Origin: an uncultured Prevotella sp.
GTDB taxonomy: Bacteria > Bacteroidota > Bacteroidia > Bacteroidales > Bacteroidaceae
DNA length: 13,134 bases
Assembly (NCBI GenBank): GCA_934190685.1
Contig: CAKPTK010000064.1
Span: 1 to 13,134, forward strand
Direction: 5' to 3'
Shown: piece by piece, positions 1 to 8,800 of the stretch
Layout of the letters: each line of letters begins with the position of its first letter
How positions within the stretch are numbered: the first letter of the stretch is position 1
Made by a program: the position numbers and the translations under genes
The notes under the pieces: model-generated
The model's input: only the letters and a program-made list of their open reading frames with translations
The model's database searches: none
What the model was told of the DNA's origin: nothing

Positions 1-55
1 CTTTTCACCTTATTATATATAGAAGAAGACAAGAAATACAAAGATCAGGGAAACA

Positions 56-96
56 GACAATGCGCAATGAAGCAAGAAACTCCACTGCGCATTGTC
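56..96 (-). terminator. Hairpin downstream of fucP, possible terminator
   Basis: A perfect 11-base inverted repeat has arms GACAATGCGCA (56-66) and TGCGCATTGTC (86-96). A few further pairs reach inward with mismatches, leaving a small loop. It lies 15 bases beyond the fucP stop codon, where the operon transcript would be expected to end. Read on the minus strand, the stem is followed by only a weak U-tract (CTGTTTCC, then T-rich sequence), so Rho-independent termination is plausible but not certain. The rest of bases 1-111 holds no gene that I can support. Confidence 0.45.
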
Positions 97-111
97 AGGT
101 ATTTAGATTTC

Positions 112-1329
112 TTATTTTACCAATTTCGGATAACTCACACTATAAGCGAGAATAACCAAGAAACAAACCAACGGCACAAGAAATCCCCATGCTATGTTGC
201 TATGGTCGGCAATATACCCCATGATAACAGGAGCAAAAGCTCCACCGACAATCGTCATAATCAGATAGGACGAAGCTCGTTTGGTGTGCTGGGCACCCAC
301 TTTCTTAATGGCGAGTGCAAAAATGGTGGGAAACATTATCGACTCACAAAGATAGCACAGGAAGAAAGCATACATCCCTATTTTCCCCTCAACAAAGCAG
401 ACTACCAACATGGCAAAGGTCGCTCCTAAGGCGCAAAGCGCCATCAAACGGTCAGCACGTATATATTTCATCACCCAAGATCCAATCATCCGACCAAACA
501 AGAACAGTCCCATACCACCAAAAGAAAGCCATATAGAAGCGGTTTTCGCATCTATCAGTGAAATGTCAGTCATATAGTTGATAAAGAAGCTATTGATGCC
601 GGTTTGAGCGGCAACATATAAAAACAGTGCCACCAGCCCTAAGGTAAACGATTTGTTGGACCACAATCTTCCCCCCTCAGTTGTAATGTTCTCTGAAGTA
701 TCTGCGTCAACCGCAATCTCGGGTAAACGTACTCGGACAAAGACCAACGCTACCAGCAACACCACACCTCCTATAATCGTGTAAGGCATGGCTATATCAA
801 ATTCCGATGGATGGTCGGAGAAAAGGAACAGGCCACCTACCAACGGGCCGAAAATCCAACCTAAGCCATTGAACGATTGAGCCAAGTTGATACGGCGTTC
901 AGCGGCATCCATATCGCCCAACACAGTAGCATAAGGATTGGCTGATGTTTCTAGACAGCAAAGTCCACATCCTATTACAAACAAAGAAAGGAGAAAAAAT
1001 GGAAACGACTGTAGATAACTGCCGGGAATGAACATCAAGGCTCCGATGCCGTAGAGCAGCAAACCAGTGAGCACACCAGCCCGATAGCCCTTGCGACGGA
1101 TAATCTCGCCCACCGGCAACGCCATGAGGAAATAGCTGCCATAGACCATGGCCTGCACCATAGCCGACCCTGCTTTGGATATTTGCAAGGAGTCTTGGAA
1201 ATGCTTGTTGAGTACATCAAGAATGCTGTGGGCGAATCCCCACAAGAAGAAAAGCGTTGTAATGAGTACGAAAGGCACTATATAGTTGTGTCCGTCACGC
1301 GTCTTCACCAATCTGGATTCATTTTTCAT
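112..1329 (-). CDS. fucP: L-fucose:H+ symporter, FucP family (MFS)
   Basis: This is a 405-residue inner-membrane major facilitator protein that probably imports L-fucose with protons. The hydrophobic pattern fits about 12 membrane segments. The opening FFLWGFAHSILDVLNKHF (about 27-44) matches the FucP signature. Asp38 and Glu127 (in CCLETSANPY) sit where E. coli FucP has its essential Asp46 and Glu135. GEIIRRKGYRAG (74-85) is an MFS loop motif, and QSFNGLGWIFGP (151-162) is typical of the family. The start is an ATG 21 bases after the tandem TAA TAA stops of fkp, preceded by a purine-rich AAGAGAAAG, so the two genes are almost certainly co-transcribed. Seen: the motifs and the pairing with fkp. 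Known: FucP residues. Inferred: fucose as substrate; other FucP-family members carry glucose, galactose or related sugars. The length is near the usual 410-440. Confidence 0.85.
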   Translation of the reverse strand: MKNESRLVKTRDGHNYIVPFVLITTLFFLWGFAHSILDVLNKHFQDSLQISKAGSAMVQAMVYGSYFLMALPVGEIIRRKGYRAGVLTGLLLYGIGALMFIPGSYLQSFPFFLLSLFVIGCGLCCLETSANPYATVLGDMDAAERRINLAQSFNGLGWIFGPLVGGLFLFSDHPSEFDIAMPYTIIGGVVLLVALVFVRVRLPEIAVDADTSENITTEGGRLWSNKSFTLGLVALFLYVAAQTGINSFFINYMTDISLIDAKTASIWLSFGGMGLFLFGRMIGSWVMKYIRADRLMALCALGATFAMLVVCFVEGKIGMYAFFLCYLCESIMFPTIFALAIKKVGAQHTKRASSYLIMTIVGGAFAPVIMGYIADHSNIAWGFLVPLVCFLVILAYSVSYPKLVK

Positions 1330-1350
1330 ATACTTTCTCTTGAAATATTA

Positions 1351-4203
1351 TTAACTGCGACTGATCTCCAATCCTTTGTCTGAAAGACGCATGTCGACAA
1401 AGCGTGCCAACGAGTTCATCCGGTTTTCTGTGAGCACCTTGCGTATCCGGGCTGCTGCATCCAAATCTTTTGCCACCATATAAAGATAGCCACCACCTCC
1501 AGCACCAGGAAGTTTGTAACCAAGGCAGAAATCATCAATGAGGTCTGTCAACTTGCGCACAGCATCTGGATTTGTTCCAGAATCAAGAGACTGATTCTGG
1601 TCCCAAGTCTTGCGCACCATACATCCATAGGTCTCGAAGTCATTGGCCTGAACTGCAGCTGCAAGATCAAGGGCATGCTGCTTCATTTGGTGAAGCATAT
1701 CAAGACGTTCGGTCTCGTTGAGGAACATACCCCGAACAATTTCCGAAAGGATATTTTTCGCCGTACGGGTAATGCCTGTATAATAAAGTAAATGACACCC
1801 CGCATATTCGGGTTGACGAAACAGTTGTTCCGGCAGCCAACGCGTAAGTGGGCGTTGTGCCCAACCCGGCTGTGTTTGCAAGAGTTTGATTCCCTCCAGT
1901 ACGCCACCATACTGATCTTGCCATCCGCCTCCAGTGGTCAGCAACTGCTCGAGAATCAAGGTGCGATCAGCTATTTCATGTTTGTCCCAACCGAGTCCGC
2001 AAAAGTCGTTGATACCACCCAACACGGTAGACGAAAGAATAGACGACGTACCCAAACCCGAACCGGCAGGAATGGCAGAGAGCAGCGTAATCTCGATACC
2101 TGCCCCGAAAGCCTTCAGCTGTTGCTCAAGACTTTCAAAACGCTCACTGCAATAAGCTGGCAGGAAACCCGCCAAAGCCAAGGCAGCCTTGGGACTGGAG
2201 AATGGGGAGCCGACCTTGTTGAACTGACTAAGTTCATCGTAGGAATTCACCACTTCCATCGCCCCGAGATCGATGGAGCGCATGATTACATGATATTCCT
2301 TGGAAGGCTTGACATAGACCTGCAATGGAGGTTGTCCGTTAAGTTCTATGGCGAGATTGACTACATTCCCTCCTTCCATCAAACTGTAAGGAGGAGTGTC
2401 TGTCCAGCCACCTGCCACATCAATGCGCACCGGGCTGCGGCCCCACACGATTTGGTCCGCATAAACCGATAGATGTGGAGACTGCTGATGACTAATCGTT
2501 GAAGTGAGTCCTTCACGCATCAGTGCAAAAGCCTTATTTTCGTGTGTTTTAGCTGCCATTTCATCTCCGCAGAGTGCCGCAACACGGGAACGGAACATAT
2601 AGTCGCTAATCCGTTTCATGCGGTTGGCTTGCTCGGGCAATGGCGCAGGCATATCGATATGCTCTTCTGCAAAGACATGGGCAGCCTCATCAAGATTGAG
2701 TTGGTAGAACACACTCTGACGATAATTTTGCGCCAAATCCGTCCAGTTTTGCTTGCGGAAAGCGTCGCGCTGACGAGTCAAACGACGAAGATCCGCATAA
2801 GAGGAAATCTCGTCTGCCGAATATTTGGGGGCCTCTTGCCATAAACGTTTACCTTCCTCATTATCCCCCCTTATCATGAATTGCATGATTTTTCCCATTT
2901 TCTCCACATCATCCGTCAAAGCGAAGATGCGGGCGGATTGGATGTCCTCTGCACCTGCATATTGAAGGGTTTCGACATCAATGCCGCGTTGGGAGGCCCA
3001 TTCCGAGAAAGGAATACCAAGATAGAATGTTGCTGGATCGGCAAGTTTGCCCTTAAACTTGTCGTTGAATCCATAAGGCCGTACAGCATATTGATTTTCA
3101 CCGACAGGCACTACATCCACACACACGCCCTTGGGCAATTGGAGAGACCAGCCATTCTGTGGAATGCCTGTAATAATATGGTGAGAGGCAAGTTTCCAAT
3201 CTTTCCCCACATGACTGTTTTCTATCCACAGATTGGCGTTGTCTGGAGTAAGTTTTATATCTATTTGGGCATTCTGCACAAACATGGCGGGATGCGGTTT
3301 GGCTTTGCGGAGCATGATTTCCCGCTGATCTGTGACAAGATTCTGCACATCCAAGGTTGAGGATATCATCTCGCGACTGGTGCCATAATGATAGAAACGT
3401 CCTCCAGGCAATGGTAGGATTACGGTCTTGAGTCCGTTTAATTCCGCGTCTTGCAGCACAGGATGGTTACCCAACGCCAATCCAAACTCGCCATACATAT
3501 CATAGTTGTCTATTTTCCCTTCGGCATTGAGTGAATGACGGCGCATCAACTCGATGGCACGATCGCTCAGCAACCAAATACCTATATCCATCAAGAAAAG
3601 ATATTTATCCATCAGTTTTCCCATCTCCTCCACACCCGGCTTTTGAAGCATGAAGTCTAGTTGGGAAGCGTTGTCACGACGCATCACAAACACACCATGA
3701 TCCTTGCACAAATCCGGGTCAGCCCAAAGACCGTAGCATACGACATCGGCTTCAGGGATATCCTGTAAGGGCTCTTCTGCCCGAATGTATACATCACCGC
3801 TGGCAATCAGGGTATGAAGGGAATCAGGAGCCTTCTTCATGATTTCCTCATAGAGAGGCAATTGGAGTGACAGAAGATTCTGCGTGAGACGTTGTCCGCG
3901 TTTCCAGCGGAACACGGGTATAGGGGTCAATATTTTCCCCGATGGAGCATAACTTGGCAAGCGGCGGCTTTGTCCACCTGCATGCAACAGGATGCGTTTC
4001 TCCAGACCGAGCCAATCGGCGAAGGTCTTGTTGTCATCATTTTCCTCACGATAGCAGGCGTCAAGCAGCCATGTGGTGCCTCCTCCCGAACCCAATTTGT
4101 GTCCAATGGGATCGGAAGTACAAAACCATTCTTCGTGATCTACTTTTTCCAAGTCATGGAAACACTCAACCAGGTTAGGAGGTAGAGATAAAAGCTTTTT
4201 CAT
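1351..4203 (-). CDS. fkp: Bifunctional L-fucokinase / L-fucose-1-phosphate guanylyltransferase
   Basis: This cytoplasmic enzyme phosphorylates L-fucose with ATP and joins the product to GTP, giving GDP-L-fucose for fucosylated capsule and glycoproteins. At 950 residues it is practically the size of B. fragilis Fkp (949) and clearly similar throughout. The N-terminal half is the pyrophosphorylase domain, with the nucleotide-binding segment HAGGQSRRLP at about 74-83. The C-terminal third is a GHMP kinase: SPVRIDVAGGWTDTPPY (about 590-606), the phosphate loop PAGSGLGTSS (712-721), GGWQDQYGG with a probable catalytic Asp near 763, and KLPGAGGGGY (897-906). I chose the ATG at 4203 because the protein then opens KKLLSLPPNLV like known Fkp; the reading frame runs 14 codons further up with no family similarity. 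It is first in an operon with fucP. A -7 box lies about 95 bases upstream. No truncation or missing motif was seen. Confidence 0.96.
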   Translation of the reverse strand: MKKLLSLPPNLVECFHDLEKVDHEEWFCTSDPIGHKLGSGGGTTWLLDACYREENDDNKTFADWLGLEKRILLHAGGQSRRLPSYAPSGKILTPIPVFRWKRGQRLTQNLLSLQLPLYEEIMKKAPDSLHTLIASGDVYIRAEEPLQDIPEADVVCYGLWADPDLCKDHGVFVMRRDNASQLDFMLQKPGVEEMGKLMDKYLFLMDIGIWLLSDRAIELMRRHSLNAEGKIDNYDMYGEFGLALGNHPVLQDAELNGLKTVILPLPGGRFYHYGTSREMISSTLDVQNLVTDQREIMLRKAKPHPAMFVQNAQIDIKLTPDNANLWIENSHVGKDWKLASHHIITGIPQNGWSLQLPKGVCVDVVPVGENQYAVRPYGFNDKFKGKLADPATFYLGIPFSEWASQRGIDVETLQYAGAEDIQSARIFALTDDVEKMGKIMQFMIRGDNEEGKRLWQEAPKYSADEISSYADLRRLTRQRDAFRKQNWTDLAQNYRQSVFYQLNLDEAAHVFAEEHIDMPAPLPEQANRMKRISDYMFRSRVAALCGDEMAAKTHENKAFALMREGLTSTISHQQSPHLSVYADQIVWGRSPVRIDVAGGWTDTPPYSLMEGGNVVNLAIELNGQPPLQVYVKPSKEYHVIMRSIDLGAMEVVNSYDELSQFNKVGSPFSSPKAALALAGFLPAYCSERFESLEQQLKAFGAGIEITLLSAIPAGSGLGTSSILSSTVLGGINDFCGLGWDKHEIADRTLILEQLLTTGGGWQDQYGGVLEGIKLLQTQPGWAQRPLTRWLPEQLFRQPEYAGCHLLYYTGITRTAKNILSEIVRGMFLNETERLDMLHQMKQHALDLAAAVQANDFETYGCMVRKTWDQNQSLDSGTNPDAVRKLTDLIDDFCLGYKLPGAGGGGYLYMVAKDLDAAARIRKVLTENRMNSLARFVDMRLSDKGLEISRS

Positions 4204-4297
4204 TGTCTTTGGAATTTTTATTTTCAGCCAAGTTCTTGCGAACAAGCATCGAGGAAAGTTTTCTTTTTCACTTTGCCAAGTACTGTTTTTATTTTTG

Positions 4298-4305
4298 CAA
4301 AGTTA
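4298..4305 (-). promoter_or_regulatory. Candidate -7 box of the fkp-fucP operon
   Basis: On the minus strand this reads TAACTTTG, an exact match to the Bacteroidetes -7 consensus TAnnTTTG. It lies about 95 bases upstream of the fkp start and leaves an untranslated leader of roughly 85-90 bases. No clear TTTG -33 box is seen at the usual 19-21 base spacing. That position is instead occupied by one copy of the GCTAAATCC repeat, which may mean an activator is needed. Confidence 0.5.
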
Positions 4306-4316
4306 ATATAAATAAT

Positions 4317-4391
4317 GGATTTAGCGAGGACTTCTTGTATGATTTTTCATCTTTGTGTATAAAATTACACACCCCTACCCATGCTAAATCC
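4317..4391. promoter_or_regulatory. Inverted repeat between divergent promoters, candidate operator pair
   Basis: GGATTTAGC at 4317-4325 and GCTAAATCC at 4383-4391 form a perfect 9-base inverted repeat with 57 bases between the arms. The match extends to ATAATGGATTTAGC against ATAAGGATTTAGC if one base is skipped. Read on each transcribed strand, GCTAAATCC therefore stands upstream of both -7 boxes: 11 bases before TAACTTTG for fkp and 1 base before TATCTTTG for the GH28 gene. It could be a pair of sites for one regulator. Chance is not excluded in a 236-base AT-rich spacer. Confidence 0.35.
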
Positions 4392-4392
4392 T

Positions 4393-4400
4393 TATCTTTG
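4393..4400 (+). promoter_or_regulatory. Candidate -7 box of the GH28 gene
   Basis: TATCTTTG matches the Bacteroidetes -7 consensus TAnnTTTG. It ends 39 bases before the GH28 start codon. The leader between them is A-rich (ACAAAACAAAATAATAAAAC is part of it) and has no Shine-Dalgarno sequence, as is common in this phylum. A similar CATCTTTG occurs 44 bases upstream (4349-4356) but does not fit the consensus as well. No convincing -33 box is present. Confidence 0.55.
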
Positions 4401-4439
4401 CACACAAAACAAAATAATAAAACTAACAAAAGACAACAA

Positions 4440-5771
4440 ATGAGAAAATTGACATTTGCCATCCTAATGGCTTTCGCATTTACATCCGCCGCCATCGGAA
4501 AGACAAAGCAGGCAACATTCCCTGATGGAACTCCCATTTCAACATGGTTTACCGACACGACAAGAACCGAACTCACACAGATGGGCAAACAGTATGTCAT
4601 CACCGACTATGGTGTGGTGAACGACTCCAATATCATTCAAACCGAAAAAATCCAAAAGGTCATTGACCTCTGCTACAACAATGGTGGCGGTGTGGTGGTG
4701 GTTCCCGAGGGTACATTCCTCACGGGTTCGCTCTTCTTCAAACAAGGCACCAACCTCTATCTTGCCAAGAATGGCACACTCAAAGGCAGTGACGCCATTA
4801 CCCACTATCAGATTATCAAGACCCGTCTGGAAGGACAGACACTCAACTATTTTGCCGCGCTCATCAATGCCGAGAACAATAATGGTTTCAAGATTGCCGG
4901 TCAAGGCACACTCAACGGAAACGGTCTAAAATTCTATGACGAGTTCTGGCTCCGCCGTAAGGTGATTCCCAAGTGCACCAACCTCGAGGCTCTTCGCCCA
5001 CGATTGGTTTATATTGCCAATTCCAGCGATGTGACCGTCAGTGGTGTGCGCATGATTGTCTCAGGATTTTGGACCAATCATCTCTATAAATGTAAGCGCG
5101 TGAAATATCTGGGAGTGTATATTTTCGCCCCTACTGACGAATATCCCAAGGGTCCCAGCACCGACGCATTGGATATTGACGCTTGCGAGGATATGCTTGT
5201 GAACAGTTGTTGGGTGAATGTGAACGACGATGGCGTGTGCATCAAGGGAGGCAAGGGTACATTTGTGGACAAAGACCCGACCAACGGTCCCTGTCGCAAC
5301 ATCATCGTTCAGAACTGCTACTTCAAAAAAGCGGGTGGCGGTGTGACCTTCGGCAGCGAATGCTATGACGCAAGCAACATCATCATCCGCAACTGCCGTT
5401 TCAACGGAACAAGCAACATTCTGCTCTTCAAGATGCGTCCAGACACCCCACAACGCTATGAGAATGTATTGGCAGAAAATTGTACTGGCGTAACTCGCTT
5501 TGGCATCCGTACCCGTGTATGGACCCAATTCTTCGACAAGAAAGACCGTGCGGATATGCCCCGCTCAGTAGTGAATAATGTGACCATGCGCAACATCAAT
5601 GTGAAATGTACGGAATGTTTCTACAGCATGCAACCTTCTGACAAATACGACCTCGGTTCATTTGTCTTCGAAAACATCTATGCCAAAGACCCTGTCGGAA
5701 AGATGGATACCTCTTTCCTTGGCAGTTGCAAACTGAAAAATGTGAAAGTATATGGCACTGTCATCAAATAG
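4440..5771 (+). CDS. Exported GH28 (polygalacturonase-family) glycoside hydrolase, atypical active site
   Basis: This 443-residue protein probably removes galacturonic acid or a related sugar from pectin, most likely in the periplasm. Residues 1-20 look like a Sec signal peptide (MRKLTFAILMAFAFTSAAIG); there is no lipobox. The ATG at 4440 was chosen because it gives this signal and follows an A-rich leader; the frame is open for 79 more codons upstream but crosses the promoter. The body is a parallel beta-helix in pattern, with repeated short runs such as GFKIAGQGTLNGNGL. Asp242 (STD), Asp263 and Asp264 (VNDDG) have the same spacing, 21 and 22, as the catalytic Asp180, 201 and 202 of Aspergillus niger polygalacturonase II. 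The usual GHG histidine is replaced by glycine (AGGGVTFGSE, 298-307), and the RIK/RLK motif is LFK (329-331). It is divergent from fkp and convergent with the GH106 gene. Substrate is not certain. Confidence 0.85.
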   Translation: MRKLTFAILMAFAFTSAAIGKTKQATFPDGTPISTWFTDTTRTELTQMGKQYVITDYGVVNDSNIIQTEKIQKVIDLCYNNGGGVVVVPEGTFLTGSLFFKQGTNLYLAKNGTLKGSDAITHYQIIKTRLEGQTLNYFAALINAENNNGFKIAGQGTLNGNGLKFYDEFWLRRKVIPKCTNLEALRPRLVYIANSSDVTVSGVRMIVSGFWTNHLYKCKRVKYLGVYIFAPTDEYPKGPSTDALDIDACEDMLVNSCWVNVNDDGVCIKGGKGTFVDKDPTNGPCRNIIVQNCYFKKAGGGVTFGSECYDASNIIIRNCRFNGTSNILLFKMRPDTPQRYENVLAENCTGVTRFGIRTRVWTQFFDKKDRADMPRSVVNNVTMRNINVKCTECFYSMQPSDKYDLGSFVFENIYAKDPVGKMDTSFLGSCKLKNVKVYGTVIK

Positions 5772-5792
5772 TAGAACGCTTCATTAGTATAT

Positions 5793-5830
5793 AAAAGGTG
5801 TGAAATCCACAACGGATTCCACACCTTTTT
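5793..5830. terminator. Bidirectional Rho-independent terminator between convergent genes
   Basis: The arms AAAAGGTGTGAAATCC (5793-5808) and GGATTCCACACCTTTT (5814-5829) pair over 16 positions with one A-C mismatch, around the five-base loop ACAAC. On the plus strand the stem runs into TTTTT, ending the GH28 transcript 21 bases after its stop codon. On the minus strand the A-run becomes TTTTATAT, so the same hairpin can end the HTCS-GH106 transcript. It is the only notable structure in the 90-base spacer. Confidence 0.85.
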
Positions 5831-5861
5831 CGTTTTCTTGCCCTTTCCTCCGGCTTCTCTC

Positions 5862-8800
5862 TTAACGCATCAACAGTTCCACGTCTCCTACAATGCCTGA
5901 GGGTACAAGGGGCGTGTCTGCAGTGACAATGGGAGGGATGGCTTGCGTGTATTGTTTTTTGTCGGGATGAACCGCATCGCCAATCATACGATTGTAGAGC
6001 GAATTGACCACTTCCAAACGAATTTTGTTCTGCCCTTTCTTGACATAGGGCGTAATGTCCAATTCATAGGGGTTGCACCATAAGGTGCCGACTTCGTGTC
6101 CATTGACAGCCAACACAGCCAGACCATTGGGTATGTGACAACGCACGGATACCTGTTGGAAAAGTTGCTTTGCAGGCATCTTGAAAACATTCTCATAAAC
6201 AGCACTTCCCGAATAGTACTTAATGCCTTCGTCTTTAGATTGTGTCCAATCCTGCAAAAACATCGTCCTCACTTTGCCGGGGCCTCCTTTTTGTGTATCA
6301 TAATCGATGGTCCAAGCGCCTGGAATTTTGTATACATCCGGATGTTCTGCCCAAGAATAGTATTTCAAAGAATCAGCAGAACAATCTGTTGCAATCAAGA
6401 AACAGGATTCTGAAGGTCGCAAAGTCAAGCGAGTGGAAAGGCCACCGTCCTGTATCGAAGTCTTCAGTTGGAATCGTTCTCCCGTAACAGGATTCCATCT
6501 TTGCAGATACTTGCATGGGGTACGCAGCGTGGTCAATGTGTCATAGGGAGCCTCACTGTGGTTGAAAACAAAATAGATGTCTGTTTCTGGCAGTGTACGA
6601 TGAGCAAAATACACCTTGTTGTCTGGTCGGTTGCCACTTTTGATGAGCATATCCGGACGCAAACCCTCACGCTTTAAAGCAAGGCTGAGAGATCCACGGG
6701 AATAGACACGTCCTTTTCCGTAATTGACCACACCGCATTTTTCCAAAGAAGGCCACAATCGATCCGCCAAGGTTTCATAGACTTTTTGTTCGGACAAATC
6801 TGTCCTTGAAGCCATTATGGGGCGCTCGCCATAGACTGCCATTCCCTGTTCTACCATATCGGCAATCCGTTGCAAAGTCTTGTAGGGGACCCGGGCACCG
6901 TGTTCCAGCACGAGCATACGATAACGCATGGAATCAGGAAGCGTTATTTGACCATCCTTCACCGTCATGCGAGACATGAGGCCGTCTGTCGTGCAAACAT
7001 CAAAATCGTAACCTTCAGGCACTTGGGGCAGACGATAGGCAAGCAATTTCATGGGAGTATCGTCGCCGGCATAAACACAGAGATCCACCACAGGTCTCCC
7101 TTGCCGCATCATGGCGGCACAACGAGCCTGATAGTCCCAGAAAGGTCTACTATAGTTCCAATAGGTGTTGTTGCGGTTCAAGCAATATTGTCTGCCATTG
7201 GCAGTACTGCCCGGACATTTGTCAAGCCATGGTTGATAGGCTGAAGCACAAACCACAAACTCATTGAGACCAAAACAATAGGCGAAGTCGGCAAGGTTCT
7301 TCAAATCGGCAAGCGAGTTGCTGTAACGGGCATCTGTATAAGCCTCAGCAGAGGCTATCGGCTTGCCATAGACATGAGCAGCAGACGAAGACTCCTTCAT
7401 ATCATAACTGCCATGGATATGTTTAGCCCAAAACTCACCCTGTGGCTTTTCCACCCTGCCCTTCGCCTGGAAATTGTCAGAGACGATATTTTGGGCATTA
7501 CCAGATGCTTGGGCGGTAAGAACAAGACCGTTTTTACGGCAAAGACGGTCGAAAGTACCGAAATAGTTGTCCGCCATCATGTCGGCAATTGTACGACGCA
7601 TATCGTTGTAGAAAACTTCCGTCTCTGCAACAGAGCCAACCACATAACCAGCCAAAGCCGGAAGATAGCGGTGAAGGTCATATCCTCGTCGGGTTTGGAA
7701 GGCGGTGTCAAAACCTTCCGTCCAGTTTTCCGGTCCAGCCTCATGACTGTCCATGATGAGTCCTTGGAGTGGTGTCCCTGCTTGGCGAAGCGTGTCCATC
7801 ATCGGCTGCACAAAATTTTTCCAATGCCATTCGGCTGCACGGGCCGAAAGTTTGTCACATTCCAATCCTTTAAAATCCACTCGGGCATGCTTGGTCACCG
7901 CCCCTGTCGGCACTTGACAGAAGCGCAGGATAAGCCATTCACCCCCTGGAGCTTTCCATGTCAAGCGCCCATCAGCGTCCACCTTTGAAGTAACGTCAAT
8001 AACCTCAGATGGATCAATCACATCAGACGAGGTATAGGATGGCGTATCCCCATAAGTGGTGTATTCCGAATATTCCCCACATTTCTCTTCCCACAAGTTC
8101 ATCTTTGGCATAGACGAGAGAGTGATATTTCCGATATAAAGGTTCTTGTTCTTGTCGTTATCAAGAGTCCAATCATGGAAGACGAGGGAGAAATAACGCG
8201 CCTTGACGGGAAGGAAAGACATGGTGTGCTGATGCCAGCCACCAGGATTCGTTGAATATCCCGGCTTTAGTTGGCACACTTTTTTATAATGGAATCCGTC
8301 TTCCGAAGCCCAAAGTTCACCAATGTCGGGCAAGGGTTGATAACCGTCTCCTGTAAAAGTGGCGGAAGGAATAGACGGTACGTTCATCGAGATGGTTGCA
8401 CTCTTGCCACGTCCTTTGATTTGATAGGTGATGCTACTTGCCAAGAACGGCGTACCATAGTCCATGACAACCTGTACCTCCTTACCTTTTCCTGGATAAG
8501 GGATGGGGCAAAAGGATTTCTTCTCGGCGAAGAGTGAGTCAACAGGGAAAGGCAACAAGGTGTGAGACAGGGTTGGACGACGCATATGGTTTGTCTGGTA
8601 ACGATGGCTTTTCAACGGTACGGCAAGCACAGCCACCTGCTTAAAGCCCAACTTGCTTTCCGGGACAGGCAGCAGCGATGTTGTCTTTCCACCCTTGACC
8701 AACGTTTCTGTTGCCATGATTCTCTTCATGGCATAGTCTAGAGTAATCCACGGCCCACCTGCCACATAACCATCAGAGATGTTTGCCTCGAACGACAATC

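Noticed and set aside
67..429. Open frame of 120 codons on the plus strand over the end of fucP
   Set aside because: It starts within the hairpin and runs antisense to the conserved permease; nothing in it looks like a protein family.
1792..2472. Open frame of 226 codons on the plus strand inside fkp
   Set aside because: It is antisense to a strongly conserved gene, its translation resembles no family I know, and it has no promoter or start context. It is a by-product of fkp codon use.
4204..4245. Longer fkp start with 14 extra residues
   Set aside because: The extra residues have no counterpart in known Fkp, and the downstream Met gives the family N-terminus at nearly the exact family length.
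4203..4439. Longer GH28 start with 79 extra residues
   Set aside because: It would cover the divergent promoter and bury the clear signal peptide that begins at the chosen ATG.
5061..5528. Open frame of 155 codons on the minus strand inside the GH28 gene
   Set aside because: It overlaps the active-site region of a clear enzyme gene; the antisense translation shows no domain.
7374..7988. Open frame of 204 codons on the plus strand inside the GH106 gene
   Set aside because: It is antisense to the conserved catalytic domain, low in recognisable motifs and without a start signal.
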